Shown here piece after piece: positions 1 to 9,103 of a DNA stretch of 44,368 bases. Made by a program: the position numbers and the translations under genes. This DNA comes from UBA1046 sp050945515 (lineage in GTDB: Bacteria; Bacillota; Clostridia; Saccharofermentanales; DTU023), in the NCBI GenBank assembly GCA_050945515.1, contig JBMNTB010000015.1, positions 1-44,368 of the forward strand, written 5' to 3'. The first letter of the stretch is position 1. Each line of letters begins with the position of its first letter. A model generated the notes under the pieces. That model had not been told where the DNA came from. It was given only the letters and a program-made list of their open reading frames with translations, and made no database searches.

Positions 1-342
<342 letters not shown>

Positions 343-435
343 ACAAGGATAAAGATTCTCTTGTCACAACCAGTCTTACACACATAATCTTCTATTCATA
401 TGCAGTTTTGAGGGTGCAATTACACCTTCAACCAT

Positions 436-552
436 TCCGGTGTCGATTACAGAGAGGCCATACCTGTTACCATCCCGAACACAGAAGTCAAGCTCTCTTG
501 TGCCGACGATACTTGGTGGGTGACTGCCCGGAAAAATAGGTGATGCCGGATC
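436..552 (+). rRNA. 5S ribosomal RNA
   Basis: A stretch of about 117 bases has the 5S core CATCCCGAACACAGAAGTCA at about 470-489. The two ends pair (TCCGGTG with TGCCGGA). It lies about 90 bases behind 23S, in the normal 16S-23S-5S order. The exact ends are inferred from the terminal helix. Confidence 0.93.
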
Positions 553-556
553 TTAT

Positions 557-594
557 GAAAGCCGCAGGGGCATACTCTGCGGCTTTCGCTTTTG
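557..594 (+). terminator. Rho-independent terminator of the rRNA operon
   Basis: The arm GAAAGCCGCAG pairs with CTGCGGCTTTC (11 bp), followed by GCTTTTGC. It sits 5 bases after the 5S end, so it closes the rRNA operon. Confidence 0.85.
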
Positions 595-640
595 CATCTC
601 CTTACGCTTTGAACTAATTGTTTTCGATAATTCTGTCAAT

Positions 641-673
641 AAAAAGCGGTGTGATCCGTGACCTCACACCGCT
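641..673 (-). terminator. Terminator hairpin reading leftwards (second of a tandem pair)
   Basis: AGCGGTGTGA (645-654) pairs with TCACACCGCT (664-673). Read on the minus strand the helix is followed by TTTTT (641-645). It probably backs up the ferredoxin terminator, and it faces the rRNA terminator so that the two convergent units are insulated. Confidence 0.7.
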
Positions 674-722
674 CGATTTGTGCTTTAAGGCATAGTTAAT
701 AAATATCACATAAATTTGAGCG

Positions 723-754
723 AAAAAAGAACTGGCCTCAAAAAAGGTCAGTTC
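723..754 (-). terminator. Terminator of the ferredoxin gene
   Basis: On the minus strand GAACTGACC (754-746) pairs with GGCCAGTTC (737-729), with one G-T mismatch position, and is followed by TTTTTT (728-723). It lies 24 bases after the ferredoxin stop codon. Confidence 0.75.
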
Positions 755-777
755 AAAACTATCCAGTAGTGCAAATT

Positions 778-948
778 TTATTCTGGATGGATAGAGTCTG
801 TCGGGCAAGCCGCTACGCAGCTACCACAATCAGTGCAAAGTTCGGGATCAATCTCGTAGTACTCATCGCCGGGTGAGATTGCATCATACTCACACTCCGA
901 TTCACAGATGCCACAAGAGATACAAGTATCTTCAATCTTATGAGCCAT
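778..948 (-). CDS. 2[4Fe-4S] ferredoxin, 56 aa
   Basis: A small soluble electron carrier of the clostridial type, likely serving low-potential redox enzymes in the cytoplasm. The 56-residue product has two CxxCxxCxxxC-like clusters: CISCGICESEC (residues 9-19, third-to-fourth spacing CxxxC) and CTDCGSCVAACP (38-49), separated by an acidic middle with EYYEIDPEL. In such proteins each cluster takes its fourth cysteine from the other motif. The length matches the family's usual 55-60 residues. The start is set by AGGAGG, 7 bases before ATG. It is monocistronic or follows a short questionable ORF that overlaps its start, and it ends in tandem terminators. The substrate partner is not revealed by the neighbours. 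Confidence 0.95.
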   Translation of the reverse strand: MAHKIEDTCISCGICESECEYDAISPGDEYYEIDPELCTDCGSCVAACPTDSIHPE

Positions 949-1120
949 AATAAACCTCCTTTTGATCTAAACACTCCACCAGCATTTTATACCAGGAGCC
1001 GTCAACTGTAAAGCAAACGGGGGTAAGTTCTGCATCAACCAGTTCTGTCGCAATCTGTAGCAGACGATGAAAAGTCAACCGCCGCCAATATTGTCGACCA
1101 CATAATGTGAACGGCCTCAT
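938..1120 (-). CDS. Possible small protein overlapping the ferredoxin start, 60 aa
   Basis: An open frame of 60 codons whose stop overlaps the ferredoxin start by 11 bases, an arrangement compatible with translational coupling. The product has an Arg/aromatic-rich start (near residues 9-18) and a mixed amphipathic middle (TFHRLLQIATELVDAEL). I recognise no family, signal peptide or membrane segment. The only upstream purine run is GGGGA directly against the ATG, a poor ribosome binding site. An in-frame stop lies 4 codons upstream, so no longer start exists. It may be a chance frame within the ferredoxin promoter region. Confidence 0.25.
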   Translation of the reverse strand: MRPFTLCGRQYWRRLTFHRLLQIATELVDAELTPVCFTVDGSWYKMLVECLDQKEVYYGS

Positions 1121-1188
1121 TCCCCAACTTGCTCAGATGGAGAATGGTTGACTATAATTACTCTTATCCGGCAAAGGAGAAAATAACT

Positions 1189-1530
1189 ATGGTTAATGAA
1201 GAAAATCTATCGAGTGAGGATCTGAGGGAAATTTATCAGGAGCACCATTTCGGCATCCTGGACTCAATCTTTGCCCTGGTTAAACATCGAGCAAAATATC
1301 CGGTAGAGGGTTCTTATACCAATTATATGTTGCAAAAAGGTTCAGATCACATTTTGAAGAAAGTTGGCGAGGAATGCACAGAGATGATCATTGCTTTTAA
1401 AAATAATGATGAAGACGTATTAGTGTATGAGATTGCCGATCTGCTTTATCATGTGACAGTAGCTTTGGCCCATTTTGATGTTGATCTGGAGCAGATTTTT
1501 GAGGAACTGGTAGAGCGGCGCAGCAGATAA
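1189..1530 (+). CDS. hisE: HisE-like phosphoribosyl-ATP pyrophosphohydrolase, 113 aa
   Basis: The known HisE reaction splits PRPP-derived phosphoribosyl-ATP to PR-AMP and PPi, the second step of histidine synthesis. The all-alpha MazG-like fold is shown by EGSYTNYMLQKG (near residues 42-53), then KKVGEECTEM and the metal-binding EIADLLYH motif. The length of 113 aa fits stand-alone HisE (about 100-110). The start is placed at 1189 because AAAGGAG lies 9 bases upstream; an in-frame ATG at 1129 has no such site. No other his gene is near. Instead nadE follows 15 bases later, so this copy is split from a his operon or acts on another nucleotide. The family assignment is firm; the substrate is inferred. 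Confidence 0.88.
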   Translation: MVNEENLSSEDLREIYQEHHFGILDSIFALVKHRAKYPVEGSYTNYMLQKGSDHILKKVGEECTEMIIAFKNNDEDVLVYEIADLLYHVTVALAHFDVDLEQIFEELVERRSR

Positions 1531-1545
1531 GGCGGAAAGATCAGT

Positions 1546-2376
1546 ATGTGTAATTATCGTGAAGACAGCGGCAATTCCGAGATCAAAGAGATGGTTCCGG
1601 AACTGATTGATTGGTGCCGGCAACAATTAGCAAGCTCCGGAGGCAACAAGGCTGTTATCGGCATTTCCGGGGGCAAGGACTCAACGGTGGCGGCGGCACT
1701 GATGGCTGCAGCTATCGGTGCTGACAGTGTTTATGGTTTTATCCTGCCCGCTGGCGATCAGAATGATCTCGAGACAGCGCAGGAGATCTGCCGGCATTTG
1801 CAGATTTGCTATCAAGTGATAGATATTGCTGCCATTATAGCTGCTTTTAACTCCTGTCTGTCAGCAGTTTCGGATAGCGGCATTATAAATCAGGTATCCG
1901 CACAAACCGACTTGAACCTGCCGCCGCGTGTCCGCATGGCTTTGTTATATGCAATTTCGCAGTCTATTCCTGATTCGAGAGTGATCAATACTTCCAATTT
2001 GTCTGAGGATTGGATTGGCTATATTACCTTGTACGGTGATTCAGCCGGAGCTTTTGCTCCTCTCGGTATGTTAACATCTGACGAGGTAATTGCAGTCGGT
2101 CATGAGCTGGGCGTCCCTGCCCGGTACTTGCTACTGCCCCCGGCGGACGGGCTGACGGGTCGCAGCGATGAAGAAGTTTTTGGCTTCAGTTATGCGGAGC
2201 TGAATGACTATATTCGCAACGGAGAGCTGGCGAATCAGGAGACCAAAGCTAAAATTGACCGTCTGCACCGAACGAGCAGATTCAAATTTTTGCCCCTGCC
2301 GATGTTCCGCCCGCCTTTCGCGATCAAGGCCAATGATCTGGTAAATATTTATCAACAAGGAGATAAGCAGCAATGA
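1546..2376 (+). CDS. nadE: NH3-dependent NAD(+) synthetase, 276 aa
   Basis: Makes NAD from deamido-NAD (nicotinic acid adenine dinucleotide), ATP and ammonia, the last step of NAD synthesis in the cytoplasm. The N-type ATP pyrophosphatase P-loop SGGKDS is at residues 41-46. Further family blocks are QTDLNLPPRVRMALLYAIS (near 125), the NTSNLSEDWIGYITLYGD region that closes over substrate, and the PADGLTGRSDEEVFGFSY segment. The length is that of the ammonia-dependent form with no glutaminase domain. It lies 15 bases behind hisE and overlaps the next gene by 4 bases (ATGA), so the three are probably co-transcribed. The ribosome binding site is weak (GGCGG), which may mean translation coupled to hisE. 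Confidence 0.94.
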   Translation: MCNYREDSGNSEIKEMVPELIDWCRQQLASSGGNKAVIGISGGKDSTVAAALMAAAIGADSVYGFILPAGDQNDLETAQEICRHLQICYQVIDIAAIIAAFNSCLSAVSDSGIINQVSAQTDLNLPPRVRMALLYAISQSIPDSRVINTSNLSEDWIGYITLYGDSAGAFAPLGMLTSDEVIAVGHELGVPARYLLLPPADGLTGRSDEEVFGFSYAELNDYIRNGELANQETKAKIDRLHRTSRFKFLPLPMFRPPFAIKANDLVNIYQQGDKQQ

Positions 2377-3191
2377 TTCCGGCAGAGAATATCTGGCTCG
2401 CTTTTGGTCTGACTTTGATGGCAGGACTGGCCACAGGCCTCGGTAGTATTATCGCGTTCTCTTTCCGCAAGAGTGGAAATTTTCTTTCAATTTCCCTGGG
2501 CTTTTCAGCCGGTGTGATGATCTATGTTTCTTTTGTCGAGATCCTGCCTGAAAGCCTAGAGTTTTTTAGCGCTTCCGGTTCGGATCGATCCGAACTTTTG
2601 GCGACAATATTTTTCTTTGCCGGAGTGCTTTTTATCATGGCCATTGACTTCTTGATACCCGAAAAGATGAATCCGCACGAATATCCTACACCGTTAGACT
2701 GTGATAATGAGACGGAAGAGGAAAGAGATCGGCGCTGCCGTGACCTTTATAGTGCCGGCAGATTTTCGGCTCTTGCCGTGGCAATCCATAACTTCCCGGA
2801 AGGTATTGCCACCTTTATGGCTGCACTGGTCAATCCGCAACTGGGTATTGGTATTGCTATCGCTATTGCCCTGCATAATATTCCCGAGGGAGTTTCGATA
2901 GCTGTGCCGATTTACTACGCCACAGGTAATATAAAACGCGCCTCACTGATGGCCTTTTTGTCCGGACTTGCTGAACCCATAGGAGCCCTGGTCGGTTTCT
3001 TTGTCCTCAGACCTTTTCTCAGCGATACGATGTTTGGCATTGTCTTTGCCATGGTGGCCGGGATCATGGTCTATATTTCTATCGACGAGCTGCTGCCTAC
3101 AGCGGAAAAATATGGGGAACACCATCATGCGATCGGCGGAGTGGTCGCCGGCATGGCTGTAATGGCTCTGTCTCTCCTTCTGATCGGCTGA
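2373..3191 (+). CDS. zupT: ZIP-family divalent metal transporter (ZupT type), 272 aa
   Basis: An integral membrane importer of zinc and probably other divalent metals. About eight hydrophobic segments are seen. The two signature metal-site helices are HNFPEG (residues 139-144) and HNIPEG (168-173), both typical of the ZupT/GufA branch. An early EILPES motif near residue 56 fits the family, and a charged cytoplasmic loop with acidic and Cys residues lies at about 97-125. The start ATG overlaps the nadE stop and has AAGGAG 9 bases upstream. NadE and HisE-type enzymes need divalent metals, but a functional link is only suggested by linkage. No metal-responsive operator is visible. Confidence 0.92.
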   Translation: MIPAENIWLAFGLTLMAGLATGLGSIIAFSFRKSGNFLSISLGFSAGVMIYVSFVEILPESLEFFSASGSDRSELLATIFFFAGVLFIMAIDFLIPEKMNPHEYPTPLDCDNETEEERDRRCRDLYSAGRFSALAVAIHNFPEGIATFMAALVNPQLGIGIAIAIALHNIPEGVSIAVPIYYATGNIKRASLMAFLSGLAEPIGALVGFFVLRPFLSDTMFGIVFAMVAGIMVYISIDELLPTAEKYGEHHHAIGGVVAGMAVMALSLLLIG

Positions 3192-3430
3192 TTAAACCTA
3201 TCGGGACACATTTTACAGCGCCTTCGTCAATCCTCTACGTTCAACAAATGTTGCGGCAGGAGTTATGACTTGGCTATCGGGCAGGTCAGATTTTAGCAGT
3301 TTTGATCTTGTTGTCCAATAAATAACTGCTACTGAAAGTATTAACTGGAGTTATCGGCACAAAAAGAGTAATCTATATCAGATATATTTTTGATACTATT
3401 ATTTACAGATTGCAGACGAGGTGAAAACAA

Positions 3431-4471
3431 ATGAACGAACTGGGATGGATTGACTTGAGAAGCGACACGGTAACTCATCCGACCCTGGAGATGAGAGAAG
3501 CTATGCTGAGGGCTGAGGTTGGCGATGATGTCTATCATGACGATGCTACAACCAATGATCTGGAGCGCTATGCTGCAGAAATCCTGGGCAAGGAAGCGGC
3601 GCTCTTTGTTCCTAGCGGTACGATGGGGAATCAGATAGGTGTACTGGTGCATACCCAGCGCGGTCAAGAGATTGTGCTTGGCTCGGCGGCTCATATCTTC
3701 GTGCATGAAGTGGGCGGTGCGGCGGTTCTGGCCGGAGTAAGCATGAAGACGATCAATTTTACAGACGATATTCCCGAACCGACTAAGATTGCGGCGGCCA
3801 TCCGTCCTGATGATATTCATCAGCCCGATACCGGACTGATATGTATGGAAAATGCGCTGTCCAATGGCCGGGTAGTTCCCCTATCGATAATGGCAGAAGT
3901 CGCAGAATTAGCTGCGCGGCACAATCTGCCGGTTCACCTGGACGGTGCCAGAATTTTCAATGCTGCTGTGCATCTGGGTGTCAATGTCAAAGCTATCAGC
4001 CAATATGCGGACACGGTAAATGTCTGCTTGTCCAAGGGCCTGTGTGCACCGGTGGGCAGCATCTTTGCCGGCCCGGCTCACTTGATTGCCAGTGCCCGCA
4101 AATGGCGTAAGTTGCTGGGCGGTGGTATGAGACAGACCGGCTTTCTAGCTGCGCCCGGTCTTTTGGCTCTGCAGGATATGCCCGGAAGATTGCACGAGGA
4201 TCATGCCAATGCCCAATATCTGGCGGAACAGCTGTCCGGACTGGAGGCGGTAAATGTCAAAGAGGACCGACTGGATATCAATATGGTTTTCTTCACTATT
4301 GACAGAGAAGAGGAGCTTTTGCTGCAGTTGCCGGAACTTCTGGCGGCATATGGTATTCTGAGTAACGAACGAGAAGACGGCGAATGGCGCTGGGTTACGC
4401 ATAAAGATATTGAAAGATCTGACCTGGATCTGGTGGTACAAAAACTGGCCGGCATTCTGGGCCAGAGCTGA
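3431..4471 (+). CDS. ltaE: Low-specificity L-threonine aldolase, 346 aa
   Basis: A PLP enzyme that cleaves L-threonine/L-allo-threonine to glycine and acetaldehyde, acting in glycine supply and threonine breakdown. The fold-type I aminotransferase-like family is shown by the N-terminal IDLRSDTVTHP, VGDDVYHDD near residues 30-38, the PLP-phosphate site PSGTMGNQI (61-69), HLDGARIFNA (169-178, with Asp171 contacting the pyridine nitrogen) and the Schiff-base lysine Lys202 in CLSKGLCAPVGS. The length is normal. The start is supported by GAGGTG 8 bases upstream. It stands between zupT and trkA with gaps of 239 and 38 bases, so it could share a transcript with trkA. Confidence 0.95.
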   Translation: MNELGWIDLRSDTVTHPTLEMREAMLRAEVGDDVYHDDATTNDLERYAAEILGKEAALFVPSGTMGNQIGVLVHTQRGQEIVLGSAAHIFVHEVGGAAVLAGVSMKTINFTDDIPEPTKIAAAIRPDDIHQPDTGLICMENALSNGRVVPLSIMAEVAELAARHNLPVHLDGARIFNAAVHLGVNVKAISQYADTVNVCLSKGLCAPVGSIFAGPAHLIASARKWRKLLGGGMRQTGFLAAPGLLALQDMPGRLHEDHANAQYLAEQLSGLEAVNVKEDRLDINMVFFTIDREEELLLQLPELLAAYGILSNEREDGEWRWVTHKDIERSDLDLVVQKLAGILGQS

Positions 4472-4509
4472 TGGAAAACGCAATTTGCGGATATCTGGGT
4501 AGGGTATAA

Positions 4510-5868
4510 ATGAAGATAGTAATCTGTGGGCTGGGCAAGGTCGGTGAGGTCCTCAGCCGTGATCTCAGCCGTGAGCAGCAGGATGTAATCACCATCGATC
4601 AGAATGAGCAAAGACTCAGAAATCTGATCATGGCCGTTGATATCACCGGTGTTGTCGGCGGAGGCTCTTTCCTGAATGTTCAGATGGAAGCGGGTGTTAA
4701 TGAAGCTGATGTTTTCATCGCTGTTACCCCCGATGACGAGACGAATATTATGGCGGCTATAACTGCCAAGACGATCGGAGCCAAATATGTGATTGCTCGT
4801 GTCAGAAGTCCTGAATACTTCCGGCAAATCGATTTTATGCGCGAATCCTTGGGTATTGATATGTTGATCAACCCCGATCTGGAGGCTGCCCGCGAAATCA
4901 AAAATATTATGATCTTTCCCTCGGCGCTGAGTGTGGAGCACTTTGGCGGAGGCAAAATTTTTATTGTCGAGGCGGAAGTAGAAGCCGGTTCTGTTCTGAT
5001 GGGAAAGAGTCTGAAGGAAATCGGCAGGAGACACGGCAATGTACTGGTAGGTGTCGTAGAAAGTGGAGATGATATCTTTATTCCGGACGGCAATTATATT
5101 GTCGAGGCGGGTGATCATCTCTTCGTCAGCGGCGAACCGGAAGAGATTCTCCTGTTCCTGCGGACTATCCGAGGTGCAATAGAGAAACCGAAATCAGCTT
5201 TGATTATAGGTGGCGGCAGGATTACCCGCTATTTACTCTCCATGCTTAAGACGCAAAAGACTAGATTGAAAGTGATCGAATACGATGAGAAGATAGCGGA
5301 CAAACTGGCAACCAGGTATCCGGAGGCCGAAATTGTCTGTGCTGACGGCACTGATCAAAATGTCCTGCGGGAAGAGCGAGTGGCCAACTATGACTATGTG
5401 ATCGCTTTAACCGGAATTGATGAAGAAAATATGCTGATTTCTCTATATGCAACACAGCAGGGTGTTAAGAATACCGTTACTAAGGTAAATCGGACTAATC
5501 TGCTCAAAGTATTGGAAAATGCCGGTTTACAGGCTATTATCACGCCGAACAAACTGATAGCGGATCAGCTTATCCGTCTGGTACGCTCTTTGCAGAATTC
5601 ATCCGGTCCGGGGATCGAGGGCTTCTATCGAATTTCTGATAGTAAGGTTGAGATTCTCCAGTTTCATGTGGCTGCGGACAGCCCGGTCTGCGGCCGGACT
5701 TTACGTGAATTACAAACTAAGCCGGGATTGTTGCTGCTTTGTCTTATGAGACAAAAGGAGATCATTTTCCCCGGCGGCAATGATTGTATGCAGCCGGGCG
5801 ACAGTGCCGTTGTTGTCACTACTGAGCCGAATTTTCAGGATATCAAAGATATTCTCTTGGAGAGTTAA
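4510..5868 (+). CDS. trkA: TrkA potassium uptake regulatory subunit, 452 aa
   Basis: A peripheral cytoplasmic protein that gates the TrkH potassium channel by binding NAD(H)/ATP-type nucleotides. Two tandem RCK units are seen. The first RCK_N Rossmann motif is CGLGKVGE (residues 6-13), followed by an RCK_C domain to about 220. The second RCK_N starts at LIIGGGRITRYL (about 228), with a final RCK_C domain ending in VVVTTEP. The length of about 450 aa is standard for the duplicated TrkA. The next gene, trkH, follows after 3 bases, so the two are a single translational unit. The ribosome binding site is weak (GGGTAGGG). Confidence 0.95.
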   Translation: MKIVICGLGKVGEVLSRDLSREQQDVITIDQNEQRLRNLIMAVDITGVVGGGSFLNVQMEAGVNEADVFIAVTPDDETNIMAAITAKTIGAKYVIARVRSPEYFRQIDFMRESLGIDMLINPDLEAAREIKNIMIFPSALSVEHFGGGKIFIVEAEVEAGSVLMGKSLKEIGRRHGNVLVGVVESGDDIFIPDGNYIVEAGDHLFVSGEPEEILLFLRTIRGAIEKPKSALIIGGGRITRYLLSMLKTQKTRLKVIEYDEKIADKLATRYPEAEIVCADGTDQNVLREERVANYDYVIALTGIDEENMLISLYATQQGVKNTVTKVNRTNLLKVLENAGLQAIITPNKLIADQLIRLVRSLQNSSGPGIEGFYRISDSKVEILQFHVAADSPVCGRTLRELQTKPGLLLLCLMRQKEIIFPGGNDCMQPGDSAVVVTTEPNFQDIKDILLES

Positions 5869-5871
5869 ACT

Positions 5872-7320
5872 GTGAACTATCCTATGACACGCTATGCCCT
5901 GGGCAGGATCATTTTCGTCAATGGTTTGCTCGTGCTGCCGGCGATACTGGTTGCCCTGATCTATGGCGAAGGCTGGCAGGGAGTGTATCCGTTTTTGCTG
6001 CCGCTGTTCCTGTGTCTAAGCGGTGGTTGGCTACTGTCTTATCGTAAACCGGACAAGCCGGATTTCTTTATGAGAGAAGGTTTTGTAGTAGTTGGACTCT
6101 CCTGGTTTTTGATTTCGGCTGTCGGTGCACTCCCGTTCGTAATCAGTGGCTGTATTCCCTCATTTCTGGATGCATTCTTTGAAGCTTCCAGCGGTTTTAC
6201 TACCACCGGTGCCAGCGTGCTGTCTCAGCCTGAATTGCTGCCACATTCGCAACTGTTCTGGCGCTCTTTTACACATCTGATCGGCGGCATGGGTGTCTTG
6301 GTTTTTGCGCTGGCCATTATGCCTAAGATAGAATCGGATAATGTCTTCATTATGAAAGCAGAGGTTCCGGGACCGATCTTCGGCAAGATTCAGGCCAAAG
6401 TCAGAAATACAGCCCGCGTCTTATATGCAATCTATCTGGGCATGACATTGATTCTAATTATTTTACTCAAAGCGGGCGGGATGCCTATTTTTGACTCTAT
6501 AGTTCATGCTTTCGGGGCGGCGGGTACCGGTGGTTTCGGTATCAAATCTAATTCTATCGCTTTCTACAATAGCTACTATCTTTACTATGTATTGGCCTTT
6601 GGTATGATCGCCTTCGGCGTCAATTTCAGTCTCTACTATGCCTTGCTGGGCAAGCGTTTCAGAGAATTTTTTCAAAGTGAAGAACTGCGTTGGTACGTTG
6701 GCTGCATTTTGGTTGCCGTGGCCATAATTTTATTTAATACCAGACAACTATATGATAATTTCTTTAACCATTTAGGCGATGTATTTTTTACAGTCGCCTC
6801 CATTATCACAACTACAGGTTATACTGTCGCTGACTTTGATGGCTGGCCGCTGCTATCTCATGTAGTTTTGCTCTGCCTGATGTTCATCGGTGGTATGGCC
6901 GGTTCAACTGCCGGCGGTCTGAAAGTAAGCCGGGTTACTGTCTATGTCAAATCCGCTCTGGCGGAACTGAGGACCAGCCTCAATCCCAACCGCCGCATCT
7001 CACTGACTTTTGAGCATAAGCCGCTCAGCAGCCAGGTCAGATCTCAGTTCAGCAATTACCTCACCATTTATCTCCTGTCCTTTGTTGCTTTATTGCTGGT
7101 TACTTCGCTTAGTGCGCCTAATTTTATTTCTGCTTTCTCCTCTGTGGCGGCAACTTTTAATAATATCGGTCCCGGGCTGGACGTAGTAGGTCCGGCGGGC
7201 AGTTATGCCGTCTTGTCTGATCTGTCTAAGTTTGCTCTTTCTGTTGGTATGATCATGGGACGCCTGGAGATTATACCGATCCTCGTATTATTGTCACCTA
7301 GAACTTGGCGGCGCATCTGA
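5872..7320 (+). CDS. trkH: TrkH potassium channel/transporter subunit, 482 aa
   Basis: The membrane pore of the Trk potassium uptake system. Four M1-P-M2 repeats can be followed by their filter loops: TTTGAS (near residue 107), GTGGFG (near 219), TTTGYT (near 310) and NNIGPG (near 430), each with the central glycine needed for potassium coordination. Hydrophobic helices fill the rest. The first codon is GTG at 5872, with GGAGAG 7 bases upstream inside the trkA tail; an ATG four codons later is an alternative. It pairs with the adjacent trkA and is complete. Confidence 0.94.
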   Translation: MNYPMTRYALGRIIFVNGLLVLPAILVALIYGEGWQGVYPFLLPLFLCLSGGWLLSYRKPDKPDFFMREGFVVVGLSWFLISAVGALPFVISGCIPSFLDAFFEASSGFTTTGASVLSQPELLPHSQLFWRSFTHLIGGMGVLVFALAIMPKIESDNVFIMKAEVPGPIFGKIQAKVRNTARVLYAIYLGMTLILIILLKAGGMPIFDSIVHAFGAAGTGGFGIKSNSIAFYNSYYLYYVLAFGMIAFGVNFSLYYALLGKRFREFFQSEELRWYVGCILVAVAIILFNTRQLYDNFFNHLGDVFFTVASIITTTGYTVADFDGWPLLSHVVLLCLMFIGGMAGSTAGGLKVSRVTVYVKSALAELRTSLNPNRRISLTFEHKPLSSQVRSQFSNYLTIYLLSFVALLLVTSLSAPNFISAFSSVAATFNNIGPGLDVVGPAGSYAVLSDLSKFALSVGMIMGRLEIIPILVLLSPRTWRRI

Positions 7321-7517
7321 GGATGCTACCCGCGTACGCCTGACGGTTTATCTTCCTTGTGAAGCGGGAATCTGCCCGCGTGACGGCTCGAGATCTCAGT
7401 CCTGTATTTTTTGTCTGTTTCTGTGATGCGGGGAGTTCACCGCTAATGCCAAGCGGTCAGCTTTGTGTTAAGCTTTGATTAATTATTTCATGTCAAAATC
7501 AGATAGGGGAGAACACC

Positions 7518-8711
7518 ATGCCGGAACAGACAGAATATAGTACTGAACTGCCGCCGGAGGCCGAACAGGACACAGAACCAACTGAACTGACCGAGACATC
7601 ATCTGCTCGAAAACAACTGCCGTCCGGAAAAGAGCTAACCTGGTTGCAGCGCTTGATTTTCGGCAATACAGTCTGGCAACGAACCGAATCACCGGTACCC
7701 TATCCCGGCCGCAGATTTTTGGCCAGGCTTTTGGACTGGTCAATCTATTATGTGCTCTGGAATTATCTGGTTATGGTTCTGCTACGCGGCAAGATTATGC
7801 GCGGTCTGCTCCTGATGTATTTGGACACGATGGGTGTAATGGCAATTATGCTGATTGCAGAGCCGTTGCTGCTTACACTGGTCGGTACCACGCCTGGCAA
7901 GGCGGTAATGGGTCTGGTGCTGCGAACGGACGAGGGTGGAAAGCTTAGCCTGAAAGATTCTTGGCGCAGAACTTTCCAAGTTTTTGCTGACGGTATGGGC
8001 TTCAATGTACTTATTTTCAATCTGCTCAATCTAGCTTGGGCCAGAAGAAACTGCGCCGCCGGCAAAGCTTTGCTCTGGGAACAGAAGCATTCCTACAAGA
8101 TTAAGAGTACTGGAGTCTGGAGAGGTTTGGCAGCATGTCTGCTGGCGCTAGCGGTAATCTTCCTTAGTCTGCCTTTTATCTATCAAGCAGCTCAGTATCC
8201 ATTGCATAGAGGAGAAATCACACCACTGCAATATGCGGAAAATGTCAATGAGATGCTTGCCCGTTCCGGCAATAAGACAGGTTTTAAGCTTGATGCTGAA
8301 GGCTACTGGCACGATGCAGATGGAGAACTGTTGGCGGATAAGGAAAATCCGGTGCCACAGCATGAGATGATAGTCAAAGGCGGCAAAGTGATAGGGGTTA
8401 GACTCTTTATCCGCATAACGGCCGCTGGGCGTATCAACGGTCGTATCGATCAGAAAGCATTGCTGGCAACAGCCTTTATCGCTGCACAGCCTGAGATTAA
8501 AATGATCGATCTGACTGAGTTGGCCAGACGCTTGAGCGATATCCAGAATGACTATGAATTTGAGATTAGAGGAGTCAAGGTAACTAGCAAGGTATCTTAC
8601 TCTGGATATCAGACGGATGGGAATTACCTGACAGGCCTGGAAAATGATCCCGGCCGCTATTTTGAAAATGAGTTCATGGCCTATCTGACAGATCAATACG
8701 ATGGGTCGTAA
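7518..8711 (+). CDS. RDD family membrane protein, 397 aa
   Basis: An integral membrane protein of unknown transport or structural role. An acidic, Thr/Glu-rich cytoplasmic-looking N-terminus (residues 1-45) is followed by the RDD domain: RFLARLLDWSIYYV (near 70) with membrane helices, and GTTPGKAVMGLVLRTDEGG (near 117-135). Another hydrophobic segment lies at about 198-220, followed by a soluble C-terminal region of about 175 residues with no motif I recognise. Some RDD proteins have been linked to ion exchange, but nothing here proves it. The start is set by GGGGAG 7 bases upstream. It stands alone, with 197 bases before and about 800 bases after. Confidence 0.82.
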   Translation: MPEQTEYSTELPPEAEQDTEPTELTETSSARKQLPSGKELTWLQRLIFGNTVWQRTESPVPYPGRRFLARLLDWSIYYVLWNYLVMVLLRGKIMRGLLLMYLDTMGVMAIMLIAEPLLLTLVGTTPGKAVMGLVLRTDEGGKLSLKDSWRRTFQVFADGMGFNVLIFNLLNLAWARRNCAAGKALLWEQKHSYKIKSTGVWRGLAACLLALAVIFLSLPFIYQAAQYPLHRGEITPLQYAENVNEMLARSGNKTGFKLDAEGYWHDADGELLADKENPVPQHEMIVKGGKVIGVRLFIRITAAGRINGRIDQKALLATAFIAAQPEIKMIDLTELARRLSDIQNDYEFEIRGVKVTSKVSYSGYQTDGNYLTGLENDPGRYFENEFMAYLTDQYDGS

Positions 8712-9029
8712 TGCGTAATTTTCTCTAGCTACGAAGTCGTCTGATTCAAGCACAGATTGTGCTCGCCAATCGGGATAATCGGAGCAGGCAGTTTCGGTTA
8801 TTAGATTCTCCGCAGAGACGGCGATGAAGAATCAGTCAGAAAGAATATCGGAGACGCGCAGTACAAACTGCATAAATATGTCTCACAACTTAAAAGCCGG
8901 CAGGCAGGCGATAAAAGGCAGTAATATCAGGTAGGAAGAGAGGTCAGAAACGATATAGTCAGCAAAACCGGCAGTGCATTTTACACAAAGAAAGTAAGAT
9001 TATTCCTTATTGATGCTAATTATGTATAC

Positions 9030-9058
9030 TTGACTAAAAAAACGATCTGTGATATGAA
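9030..9058 (+). promoter_or_regulatory. Candidate sigma-A promoter for the peptide importer operon
   Basis: TTGACT (9030-9035) and TATGAA (9053-9058) are separated by 17 bases. This is the best match in the leader region and would give a 5' leader of about 440 bases before the first importer gene. Confidence 0.45.
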
Positions 9059-9077
9059 ATTATTTATCGTGACTAAT

Positions 9078-9103
9078 ATGTTATTCGACTTGAAGAATAA
9101 CAT
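9078..9103. promoter_or_regulatory. Inverted repeat just downstream of the candidate promoter
   Basis: ATGTTATTC (9078-9086), 8-base centre, GAATAACAT (9095-9103): a perfect 9-bp inverted repeat with no T run after it. It starts about 20 bases after the putative -10 box, which suits an operator or an RNA structure better than a terminator. Confidence 0.4.

Noticed and set aside
614..808. Minus-strand frame of 64 codons
   Set aside because: It overlaps both leftward terminators and the end of the ferredoxin gene in another frame; its product is not protein-like.
3341..3820. 159-codon minus-strand frame over the threonine aldolase start
   Set aside because: It is the mirror of a clear coding gene, has no family signature and no start site.
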